A stretch of 64,000 nt of DNA from Fortiea contorta PCC 7126 (GTDB taxonomy: Bacteria > Cyanobacteriota > Cyanobacteriia > Cyanobacteriales > Nostocaceae): assembly GCF_000332295.1 (NCBI RefSeq), contig NZ_KB235930.1:1059895-1123894 (forward strand). Direction: 5' to 3'. The notes below the pieces were generated by a model. It saw nothing but the letters and a program-made list of their open reading frames with translations, was not told the origin of the DNA and did not search any database. Shown here piece after piece: positions 53,358-61,084 of this stretch. The position numbers were made by a program, and so were the translations under genes. Every line of letters starts with the position of its first letter. The stretch's first letter is position 1.

Positions 53358-53541
53358 GTTTGGGAGCTAAATGCTAATACCGTTTCACTTTTAGTGAAGG
53401 TTTAACAATAAGGTCTTACATGGAACGATGCTGATGCAGAAGGACAATTACCTGGGATGTTGCGATCGCCATTAAATCGCTACAATTTTATATACATAAC
53501 CGTCTGTCAAACAATGGTTAATCAAATTTAACTCAGCAACC

Positions 53542-54291
53542 ATGACTTCTTCCCCACCCGTAGCGATTTCGCCAACAGACCACAAAGATGAGATAATTTT
53601 CCCTCAAGGGGAATTTTGGAGTGATGAGCCTCCGTTGGAAACCAATCTACATCTACGGCAAATTTTAATCCTCATTCAATGTCTAGAATGGGCGTGGCAG
53701 AATAAAGACGATTATTTTGCTACGGGGAACTTGACTGTTTACTATAGCCCTAATCAAAAAAAATCAGAAGACTTTCGCGGCCCCGATTTTTTTGTTGTTT
53801 TGGGAACAACCCGCAATCAAGAACGCAGAAGTTGGGTTGTTTGGCAAGAGGGGGGAAAATATCCTAATGTGATTATCGAAATTCTCTCTGATAGCACTGC
53901 GAAAATAGACAGGGGAGAGAAGAAGGAAATCTATCAAGATGTTTTTCGGACACCAGATTATTTTTGGTTTGACCCTGATAGTTTAGAATTTCAGGGGTTT
54001 ACTTTGATTCGAGGAACTTATGAACCCATCACACCTAATGAGCAAGGCTGGTTGTGGAGTCAGCAATTGGGATTATATTTGGGAATTCATCAACGACAAT
54101 TGCGCTATTTTACTTCTGATGGGGAGTTAGTTCTCTCTCCTGAAGAAGCAGCTACACAAGCGCAGCAGCAGCTTGAACAGGAAAGACAGCGGGCTGAACA
54201 GGAAAGACAACGAGCTGAACAAGAAAGACAACGGGCTGAACAATTAGAAGCGCGGCTCAGAAGCTTGGGAATCGACCCAAACGAATCATAA
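53542..54291 (+). CDS. Uma2 family protein with coiled-coil tail
   Basis: 249 residues. Uma2 core with DFRGPDFFVVLGTTRNQERRSW, VIIEILSDSTAKIDRGEK and YFWFDPDSLEFQGFTLIRG (20-residue stretches given), then a tail of three ERQRAEQ heptads encoded by 21-bp direct repeats (about 54175-54240) and the stereotyped end LRSLGIDPNES. Function unknown; single gene. Confidence 0.85.
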   Translation: MTSSPPVAISPTDHKDEIIFPQGEFWSDEPPLETNLHLRQILILIQCLEWAWQNKDDYFATGNLTVYYSPNQKKSEDFRGPDFFVVLGTTRNQERRSWVVWQEGGKYPNVIIEILSDSTAKIDRGEKKEIYQDVFRTPDYFWFDPDSLEFQGFTLIRGTYEPITPNEQGWLWSQQLGLYLGIHQRQLRYFTSDGELVLSPEEAATQAQQQLEQERQRAEQERQRAEQERQRAEQLEARLRSLGIDPNES

Positions 54292-54334
54292 CCAAATGAT
54301 TAATTCTCCCACATCAAGGATAAAATTCAGCAAA

Positions 54335-55132
54335 CTACATTGCATCAAGGCGCCGGCGTAATTGACTACTAACGGCATCAATAACTGTGACGACTACCAA
54401 CAGTACTAACATCATGGTGGTGGCTTTGGTATATTCAAAGCCGTCAATGTAACTTTTCAACTGAAAGCCAATTCCTCCAGCACCAACTACACCCAAGACG
54501 GAAGCGGCACGGATATTGTATTCAAACATCCAAAAGGTGTATCCTAACGCCAATGGCATAACTTGGGGCAAGATTCCATATTGAGCAATTTGCATTTTGG
54601 ATGCGCCAATCACTTCTAAGGATTCGATGGAACGGGAATCCACGGCTTCGATCGCTTGTTGATAGAACTTGGCTAGGTAGCCGATGGTGTAAATTCCCAG
54701 AGCTAATGTCCCTGCGGGTGCTCCTAAGCCTGTGGCGGCGACAAAGATTAATCCTAAAATAATTGAGGGGACGGAACGGACGGCGTTTTGCAGTAAGTTT
54801 GCTAACCATTGCAACCATTGAGGTGCAATATTGCTGGCGCTGGCGATCGCAATTGGTAAGGAGGCGATCGCACCGATGGTGGTTCCCCACAATGACATCT
54901 GTACTGTTTCTAGCAGTCCTTTAATGGCTATGTCTAAAACTGTCCAATTGGGCGGAAATAACCTGGAGACAAAATCGGTGATGTAAGGCCAGCTTGTCTG
55001 GAGTGTGGCAAAATCAATTTTTAAACCCTGCAGTGCCCAACCATAGCCTATTACTAGGCTTAACAAGATAATTAATGAGTTGATTCCAGGATAGCGCCCT
55101 GTGATGGAAAATTTGGACAAGTATTTAATCAT
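54335..55132 (-). CDS. phnE: Phosphonate/phosphite-type ABC transporter permease
   Basis: 265 residues with about six membrane segments and the binding-protein-dependent permease signature (EVIGASKMQIAQYGILPQVMP in short: EVIGASKMQIAQYGILPQVM). PhnE family members import phosphonates or phosphite. Last gene of phnD-phnC-phnE; it starts 9 bp after phnC. Confidence 0.9.
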   Translation of the reverse strand: MIKYLSKFSITGRYPGINSLIILLSLVIGYGWALQGLKIDFATLQTSWPYITDFVSRLFPPNWTVLDIAIKGLLETVQMSLWGTTIGAIASLPIAIASASNIAPQWLQWLANLLQNAVRSVPSIILGLIFVAATGLGAPAGTLALGIYTIGYLAKFYQQAIEAVDSRSIESLEVIGASKMQIAQYGILPQVMPLALGYTFWMFEYNIRAASVLGVVGAGGIGFQLKSYIDGFEYTKATTMMLVLLVVVTVIDAVSSQLRRRLDAM

Positions 55133-55141
55133 TGATACTGT

Positions 55142-55870
55142 TTACGATGGGGAAAAATGGTCTTGCAGGTTGTGACAAGGGCCGTCATAAATTATACGTC
55201 CGGCTTCGAGGACGATCGCCCTTTGGGCATATTCTGCTGCTATCCCCAAATCATGCAAAACGCTAATAATTGTCATTCCTTGTTGGGAATGCAGTTTTGC
55301 TAAAGTCTGCATTACTTGTTGAGCGGCGATGATATCTAAGCCTGTGATGGGTTCGTCTGCTAAAAGTATTTGGGGTGATTGAATTAAAGCACGGGCGATG
55401 GCTACTCTTTGTTGCTGTCCACCGCTGAGTTGGGCTGTTTTTTGGTAGGCTTGCTCTTTTAAGCCCATTTCTTCTAACAATTTTAGGGCTAAGAGGCGAT
55501 CGCGTTGCCCGAATCCCCACAAGGTTTGCCAAGTTGTCCTTGTTCCCAGGCGTCCACACAGGACATTTTCTATGGCTGATAGTTGGCGAATCAACCCACC
55601 ACCTTGAAACAACATCCCGATGTCGCGCCGAATTGTGGTGAGTGTGCGGGGGTTCATGGTGACACCATTGATTTGAATTGTTCCCCGCACAATCGGTACT
55701 AGACCCACAAGCGATCGCAATAAGGTAGATTTACCAGCACCGTTGAGTCCCAGCAAAACCACGAATTCACCAGGCTGAATCTGGCAATTAATCCCATTGA
55801 GAATGGGACGATGTAAAGATGCAGTGTATGCTGTCTCTAGGTTTTGGCAATCTATCACGTAATCGTTCAT
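55142..55870 (-). CDS. phnC: Phosphonate/phosphite-type ABC transporter ATPase
   Basis: 242 residues: Walker A GLNGAGKST, Q-loop GMLFQGG, ABC signature LSGGQQQR, Walker B ILLADEP, and H-loop VLHDL. Middle gene of the operon, 26 bp behind phnD. No C-P lyase genes are near, so imported substrate may be phosphite or phosphonate processed elsewhere, or even phosphate. Confidence 0.92.
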   Translation of the reverse strand: MNDYVIDCQNLETAYTASLHRPILNGINCQIQPGEFVVLLGLNGAGKSTLLRSLVGLVPIVRGTIQINGVTMNPRTLTTIRRDIGMLFQGGGLIRQLSAIENVLCGRLGTRTTWQTLWGFGQRDRLLALKLLEEMGLKEQAYQKTAQLSGGQQQRVAIARALIQSPQILLADEPITGLDIIAAQQVMQTLAKLHSQQGMTIISVLHDLGIAAEYAQRAIVLEAGRIIYDGPCHNLQDHFSPS

Positions 55871-55896
55871 TCCTATTTGCGCTCACACCCTTGATA

Positions 55897-56874
55897 TTAT
55901 GGCTCTATGCCTACACGCTTGAGGGCATCACGCACTGGTGCCAAATGACGATTATGATTAACTCGCACTAATTCTGTGGAGTTATATAGGTTGCGTAGTA
56001 GTTGGTTATTTGCCGGTTGATTTAATTTCAGCAGGGCGTTGATGATTTTTTCTCTGTCTGCGGGAGAAACATCATCGTCAATGGCGATACCGTGAGCGGG
56101 AACACCAGATATTTTATATAGCACTCGTAGTTTGCTCTTTTCTTCTGCTGTGATGTAGGGCGCATATAAAGCGTATTCTGAGACTGTGGCTACTTCTGCT
56201 TGACCACGCAACACTGCTTGTAGTGCCTTGCTGTAATTACCACCGTAGCTTACTTGACCAAAGAATCCATCCAAGCGATCGCGGTTGGGTACAAATCCCT
56301 GTCTAACTAACTCACTAACGGGGAAAATAAATCCTGAACCCGAAGTGGGAGAAGTGAAGGCGATTTTTTTCCCTCGCAGTTGTTCCAAGGTAGCTTTAGC
56401 AGAGTTTTTCGTTGTCAGGGAGCTATTGCTGGGTACTACAAATACGGAATCATAAGTGTATTTGCCAGAGTAATTTTCTCGTACCTCTGCCAAATATAAG
56501 CGAGCATTGGCGAGTTGTTCTGCTTTTAAGGCGGGACGGCTACTTAAAAAGGCGACATCAGCCCGATTTGCTCTCAAAGCTTCCACCGCTGCAGTATCAT
56601 CACCAATCTGTGCAGTTACCGGTATGCCTAGTTCTTTAGATAAAAATGCAGCGACAGCATTTGCTTTAGTTTGCAAGTCTGTCGAGTCAGAGCGAGTGGG
56701 AAAAACTATTGTTAAATTTTGCAGTTTTTGTTGTGCAAACAAGCGTGGTGCTTGTTGATTGGGTGCAGAGTTAGCGATCGTCGCCTGCATTCCCCCTAAT
56801 GTACTTAACCCTAGACCAATAGACGTTGCCAATGCAGCGCCGACACTCAACAAGCTCTTTCTTCTCACACTCAT
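55897..56874 (-). CDS. phnD: Phosphonate/phosphite/phosphate-binding protein
   Basis: 325 residues with an N-terminal signal (VRRKSLLSVGAALATSIGLG) and the PhnD-type solute-binding fold: VVEALRAN-like NRADVAFLSSRPA, KIAFTSPTSGSGFIFP (the substrate-contacting serines), FGQVSYGGNYSKALQAVLRG and AHGIAIDDDVSPADREKI. First gene of the operon. Substrate specificity among phosphonate, phosphite and phosphate cannot be decided from sequence. Confidence 0.9.
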   Translation of the reverse strand: MSVRRKSLLSVGAALATSIGLGLSTLGGMQATIANSAPNQQAPRLFAQQKLQNLTIVFPTRSDSTDLQTKANAVAAFLSKELGIPVTAQIGDDTAAVEALRANRADVAFLSSRPALKAEQLANARLYLAEVRENYSGKYTYDSVFVVPSNSSLTTKNSAKATLEQLRGKKIAFTSPTSGSGFIFPVSELVRQGFVPNRDRLDGFFGQVSYGGNYSKALQAVLRGQAEVATVSEYALYAPYITAEEKSKLRVLYKISGVPAHGIAIDDDVSPADREKIINALLKLNQPANNQLLRNLYNSTELVRVNHNRHLAPVRDALKRVGIEP

Positions 56875-57213
56875 TTCTCACTCTCCGTAGATGGATATTC
56901 TGAATATTTTTGCTAATTAGTTGCAACTATCCCGATCAAAAAATTTAAAGCTTTTAGAAATAAAAGTCAACTATGAAGTGTGTAGTAATTTGTCAATGAA
57001 ATACATCAGCTAATGTGATTGCTGAAACTAAAGCTACTGAGAAAAAGGTTGATTACTGCCTATTGAAACGACAATTTTTACACAAACATTATACTGAAAA
57101 GACAGAGGCTGATAATGCTTTAGTAGCGGGCATTGTGCAAATGTTCTGATTATGGTATGCCAAAATTGGCGATCGCTATTTAATACCAGAAAAAAGCCCA
57201 CCAATAATGACTT
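56875..57213. other. Intergenic region upstream of phnD
   Basis: About 340 bp, AT-rich, expected to hold the phnD promoter. No Pho box was recognised. It runs into a Uma2 tail remnant. Confidence 0.4.
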
Positions 57214-57282
57214 CGGGCTGAACAATAAGCGCAGTATTTGCGTTCTATCGGCATTGATCCGAATAATTTACTTAGTGAGTAA
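57214..57282 (+). pseudogene. Remnant of a Uma2 coiled-coil tail
   Basis: One frame reads RAEQ, stop, AQYLRSIGIDPNNLLSE, stop. This is the stereotyped end of the Uma2 proteins in this window (RAEQLEARLRSLGIDPNES), with the Leu codon after RAEQ mutated to TAA. Nothing recognisable of the catalytic core remains upstream. Confidence 0.6.
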
Positions 57283-57490
57283 CATAGCATGATCGCTTTG
57301 TTGAAGTGATGCGATCGCATTTAGTTTTGAGAACGACGAGTCGCGTTTGGTTGCAAAGAGCGTGGACGCTTCCTCGGCTTGTCGCTAGACATCGCTTATT
57401 CATAGTTCAAAGCTCTTGCTCCACAAAACTTTTGAGTTGTGGACTAAATTTATGGGAAACTGTAGTCATGAATGCAAAGGTGTGCCCAAA

Positions 57491-57562
57491 AGCCGATGAC
57501 GGGATTTGAACCCGTGGCCTGCTGATTACGAATCAGCTGCTCTACCACTGAGCCACATCGGC
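57491..57562 (-). tRNA. tRNA-Thr (anticodon CGU)
   Basis: A full cloverleaf reads on the minus strand: acceptor GCCGATG/CATCGGC, D-arm GCTC...GAGC, anticodon arm GCTGA-TTCGTAA-TCAGC with anticodon CGT, T-arm ACGGG-TTCAAAT-CCCGT, discriminator T. It decodes ACG. CCA is not encoded. 72 bp, no intron. Confidence 0.96.
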
Positions 57563-57595
57563 GTACACAGTCTCAAAGTATAACATCATTTATTC

Positions 57596-57859
57596 ATGGC
57601 AGAACCAAATCCCCAAAATCGCCTTAATCCGGAACAATACGCCCGTCTCAAGGCAGAAATCGCTGCTCCTTATCGCAGTATTCGCAAATTTATCTACATT
57701 GCTTGTGCTGCATCTGGCTCTATCGGTGCATTCATCTTTTTCTTTAAACTGCTCGCAGGACGCGATATTGAGCACACTTTACCTAATCTAGCGCTCCAAT
57801 TAGGAATCGTGGCTATAATGATTTTTTTCTGGGGTCGGGATCAAAATAAAAACGTCTAA
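57596..57859 (+). CDS. DUF3493 family membrane protein
   Basis: 87 residues with two membrane helices (FIYIACAASGSIGAFIFFFKLL; LALQLGIVAIMIFFWG, lengths trimmed to FIYIACAASGSIGAFIFFFK) after a soluble start that includes RLKAEIAAPYRSIRKF, the DUF3493 hallmark. Plant relatives (LPA3) are linked to photosystem II assembly; the role here is inferred. It diverges from the tRNA. Confidence 0.82.
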   Translation: MAEPNPQNRLNPEQYARLKAEIAAPYRSIRKFIYIACAASGSIGAFIFFFKLLAGRDIEHTLPNLALQLGIVAIMIFFWGRDQNKNV

Positions 57860-58021
57860 AGCAATATCTTCAGTAATTTATATAGTATAACAGGGAACAG
57901 GGAACTCTTAACAGGGAATAGGGTTGAAAGTCGCTTCGTGTAAGCGTTTTATCTTTAGTTACTGTCCTAACCTATGTGGCTACGGCTATACTTATTTAGA
58001 TGTGAAATATATTGTTGTTGT

Positions 58022-58045
58022 AGAGACGTGAAATTTCACGTCTCT
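58022..58045. repeat. AGAGACGTGAAA palindrome, copy 3 of the GTAGAGACG family
   Basis: A perfect 24-bp palindrome (AGAGACGTGAAA and its reverse complement) preceded by GT and followed by ATC. It lies 60 bp past the SLH-protein stop and could end that transcript; before it (57885-57925) are GGGAACAG-type repeats. Confidence 0.8.
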
Positions 58046-58104
58046 ATCTTTTGATTTTCCCAGAAGTTTAAATATTAAACTTCTTCAGCCTCTAGCCTCT
58101 TAAT

Positions 58105-59799
58105 TTACGGTACTTTGACCACATAAGGAGAGGTAATTGCTTGGGCGCGGCCAGCGTTCACCAGTGCTTGGTAAACAAAAGCTGCGACTTCGGCTCTAGT
58201 GGCTTCACGATTGGGACTGAGTTGTTGAAGTGTGGGATAGTTAATTACTAACTGTCTTGCTGTTGCAGCTGCTACAGGAGCAGTTGCATAGCTAGGAATT
58301 TGAGCAGCATCACTATAAAAAGTGAGCACATTTTGATTATTTGCTGTCAATCCCAAACCATTAGCCAGAGATACTAACGCCTGTACTCTAGGAATTTGTT
58401 GCTGTGGTTTAAAATTCCCATCTGGATAGCCAGAAACAAATTGACTTTGATAAGCAGACTTAATAGCTGCATAAGCCCAGAAATTGCTGGGTACATCTTT
58501 AAAGTTGATTGCTGTACGTTTAGCAGCGGGTGTTAAAGCTTTGGTGACGATGGTAGCAAATTGGGCGCGTGTCACAGGTTCATTAGGTTTAAAGCTGCCA
58601 TCGGGGAAACCTGCAATAATGTTTTGGGAGGCTAATGCTTCAATGTAACCTTTTGCCCAGTAACCTGCGGGGACATCTTTAAAGGCGACAGCACCACCTG
58701 CTGGGGGGTTCACGGTTGCAGCTACGAAGTCTACTTGACCAAAAATCCGCTTTTGGTCGATGTCATTACCAATAGCGAGGATGCGATTAGTTTTAGTCGC
58801 GTTGTTTAAATCGTAACGGATGTTATTGCGAATCAAGTTGCTACCAGGGCTTTCATTAGTTCCCAAGTCTGGCGCAGCACCGATAGTGGCGATGACTCCA
58901 TCCCGCTTGTTGTTTTGGATAACGTTTTTACGCAATACTGGCTTGGCTGTTTCGGAGATAAAAAGTCCATCTTGGTTTTGAACAATTTCGTTTTCTACGA
59001 TTAGGGGTGTGGAAGTACCACCAATCGCTAATCCAAAGCCAGTATCTTGAAATAAGTTTTTGCGAATCTCTCCTTGGGCAGATTTAGCCACGGAAACCCC
59101 GTTACCTTTGTTTTGCACAAAGATGTTGTTTTCAATTTTGGGATTTCCTGTACCTGTGACAAAAACGCCCTCACGGACGCTATTGGTGAAGGTATTATTT
59201 TTAATAATTGGGTTAGATGATTCTACCCAGACCCCAGTACCCCGTTGGTTGGGGTTGGTGACGGTGAGTCCGGCGATCGCTGTGCCGTTTTCTGCCAGAA
59301 TTGTAATATCCTGTCTAGCAAAGGTCTTACTGGTGTAGTAGCCTCCGCCTGTAATTAAAATCCCTTGGCCTTTGTTGGATTCATCACCTTGTAATGTCAC
59401 TCCTGGTTTCAGTAGCAGTGGGAAGGTTTCACCACTTTCTTTGCTGTAGTTACCAGGGGCCAGTTGGATCAAGGTACCTGGTTGAGCTTTACTGAGGGCG
59501 AAGGTGATGGTTTTGTAAGGCGTATTTGCTGATGCACCAGCATTAGCTGTGTCTGCACCAGTTGCTGGGTTCACGTAAACTACTGCTGCAGTCACAGGAG
59601 TTTGCGCGATGAGAGTTGGGGCGATACTCCGTTGATGTGTGTCACCAGCTTTGACTGCACTGGGCAATAACATCGCTCCACTAGCAGCAAATAATAAAGC
59701 TATGACTCCCACTGGTAAAGCTGAAGTAGATTTGAGGTGGTTACCAGCGCTAAGGCGAAGAGATTTCGCTACAGAAATGTGAAAACCCCGATATTTCAT
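58105..59799 (-). CDS. Exported beta-helix protein with three SLH domains
   Basis: 564 residues. A long N-terminal signal (LPVGVIALLFAASGAMLLP) leads into a DUF1565/right-handed parallel beta-helix region (about 75-370; VYVNPATGADTANAG, repeated NPIIKNNTF, NPKIENNIF, TPLIVENEI motifs). Three SLH domains follow (FKDVPAGYWAKGYIEALA, FKDVPSNFWAYAAIKSA, and a diverged third). SLH domains anchor proteins to the peptidoglycan-linked polymer under the outer membrane, so this is an envelope protein; the helix may bind polysaccharide. No catalytic residues recognised. Confidence 0.88.
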   Translation of the reverse strand: MKYRGFHISVAKSLRLSAGNHLKSTSALPVGVIALLFAASGAMLLPSAVKAGDTHQRSIAPTLIAQTPVTAAVVYVNPATGADTANAGASANTPYKTITFALSKAQPGTLIQLAPGNYSKESGETFPLLLKPGVTLQGDESNKGQGILITGGGYYTSKTFARQDITILAENGTAIAGLTVTNPNQRGTGVWVESSNPIIKNNTFTNSVREGVFVTGTGNPKIENNIFVQNKGNGVSVAKSAQGEIRKNLFQDTGFGLAIGGTSTPLIVENEIVQNQDGLFISETAKPVLRKNVIQNNKRDGVIATIGAAPDLGTNESPGSNLIRNNIRYDLNNATKTNRILAIGNDIDQKRIFGQVDFVAATVNPPAGGAVAFKDVPAGYWAKGYIEALASQNIIAGFPDGSFKPNEPVTRAQFATIVTKALTPAAKRTAINFKDVPSNFWAYAAIKSAYQSQFVSGYPDGNFKPQQQIPRVQALVSLANGLGLTANNQNVLTFYSDAAQIPSYATAPVAAATARQLVINYPTLQQLSPNREATRAEVAAFVYQALVNAGRAQAITSPYVVKVP

Positions 59800-60015
59800 T
59801 TTTTATGTCTGTGAAATGCTGAATTATATGATTTCCCACAAAGTTGAAGCTAGCAATGACCTAGCTGTCAAACTTATGCAAAACTATACCGGATCATCAG
59901 CACTTAATCAGCTAAATTTTCAAATAAAAAAGACAAAATTGCCTTGTATAAGCTATTAGCTGTGACAGTTTGACTACTGTCCTGCTTTGTTTAATTTTTA
60001 TGAACAAAAGAGGTG

Positions 60016-60056
60016 AAGCCAGAGGTGAGATTGACCGATTTTCTCATCCCTGGCTT
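60016..60056 (-). terminator. Hairpin after the 65-residue gene
   Basis: AAGCCAG...CTGGCTT with most of the next eight positions also pairing (AGGTGAGA/TCTCATCC). The minus-strand tail is only CTCTTTTG, so termination is plausible but not certain. Confidence 0.4.
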
Positions 60057-60061
60057 GGTTT

Positions 60062-60259
60062 CTAGTAGGCTAAAGTTTCTAAAGTTTCTCGCAAATAACG
60101 CTGTACCTGCTGTTCTAGGCGCAGTCCTTGTAATTGAGTATCATGTTCTAGTTGCCAGCGTTGGAAACCGGAACTAGCGGCGATCGCGTATTTCAGACTA
60201 CTCCAAATTTCACTATCGTGGGCTAGCGGGCGATCGCTAGAAGCTTGAATTTGAGCCAT
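60062..60259 (-). CDS. Small conserved-looking protein of unknown function
   Basis: 65 residues, helical and glutamine-rich (GFQRWQLEHDTQLQGLRLEQ, VQRYLRETLETLAY). I believe such short proteins recur in cyanobacteria but know no function. It lies 55 bp downstream of the tail membrane protein gene on the same strand, in the infB cluster. Confidence 0.6.
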   Translation of the reverse strand: MAQIQASSDRPLAHDSEIWSSLKYAIAASSGFQRWQLEHDTQLQGLRLEQQVQRYLRETLETLAY

Positions 60260-60314
60260 AGTTTCTCATTCCTCAGTTGATAAAGCCAAAGTTATAACCG
60301 AACAAATAATGTGT

Positions 60315-60968
60315 CTAATGCTGCTCTGAGTCTGATTTTAGGGCTTCTTGGGAATCTTGATGGATTCCGATCGCAGATTGAAATAACTGGGGCAAAATTC
60401 GATTCACCCGTACCCCTAAAATCGTGAAGTTTTGCTTAATCTTTTCTAAAGATAATGGTTCTACGGCGGCAAATTCTGTGTCATTCATCACCAAAACTCT
60501 AACTATACTCACAGGAATTTGGAGAAACAAATTGCTGGCGAGGAAAGCCAGAGCCGCTAGCACTAATCCCACACTACGCCATTGGGGTAGAAAGCTGGCA
60601 ATATTAGCGACTAAGGGTGCAGCTTGGTATATCTGCCAGAGTATTGCTACTGACAGTACCGACGCTAGCAGGGCCAGCACGCGATTAAAATTTGTATTAA
60701 TTAAACAAAGAATTTTTCTTTGCTGCTCAGTCAAATTTTCTGGATTGAGCGCTACGCCTAAAATAGCGAATATATAGAATGGGCGGCGAATTTGCATCCA
60801 CAACAGAGGGACTACGCCGATGGCGGCGACTAAAAAAAGTTCCATCCACACTGGTAACAGTGGTTCACCGACCGCCAGGAATAATAAGCACAAAAGTAAA
60901 AAAATCGGCAACGCCGCTAATCCAGCGACGTGAATCCACAGAATCGGTTCAGAGCGAAATGAGGACAT
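60315..60968 (-). CDS. Membrane protein with low-complexity tail
   Basis: 217 residues from the second ATG (MSSFRSEP), with four or so membrane helices in two groups (IHVAGLAALPIFLLLCLLFL; LFLVAAIGVVPLLWM; VLALLASVLSVAILWQIY; VGLVLAALAFLASNLFL) and a soluble tail. It matches the cyanobacterial 'low-complexity tail membrane protein' found beside infB. Function unknown. Confidence 0.75.
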   Translation of the reverse strand: MSSFRSEPILWIHVAGLAALPIFLLLCLLFLAVGEPLLPVWMELFLVAAIGVVPLLWMQIRRPFYIFAILGVALNPENLTEQQRKILCLINTNFNRVLALLASVLSVAILWQIYQAAPLVANIASFLPQWRSVGLVLAALAFLASNLFLQIPVSIVRVLVMNDTEFAAVEPLSLEKIKQNFTILGVRVNRILPQLFQSAIGIHQDSQEALKSDSEQH

Positions 60969-61049
60969 AGGGCACACAGGGGGAAGGAGAGATAATTGAA
61001 AATTAACTCATTCAAAATTCACAACTGCTTTTCCGTACCCCCCAACCCC

Positions 61050-61069
61050 AAAGGGGGCCAGACGCCCCC
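61050..61069 (-). terminator. Possible infB terminator
   Basis: GGGGGC (61053-61058) and GCCCCC (61064-61069) form a tight GC stem; on the minus strand only TTT follows before GGGG. It lies 15 bp past the infB stop. Confidence 0.4.
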
Positions 61070-61084
61070 ACGGTTCCTGAGTGA

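Noticed and set aside
57306-57509. A 67-codon plus-strand frame upstream of tRNA-Thr
   Set aside because: Arg/Leu/Ser-rich random sequence that ends inside the tRNA gene.
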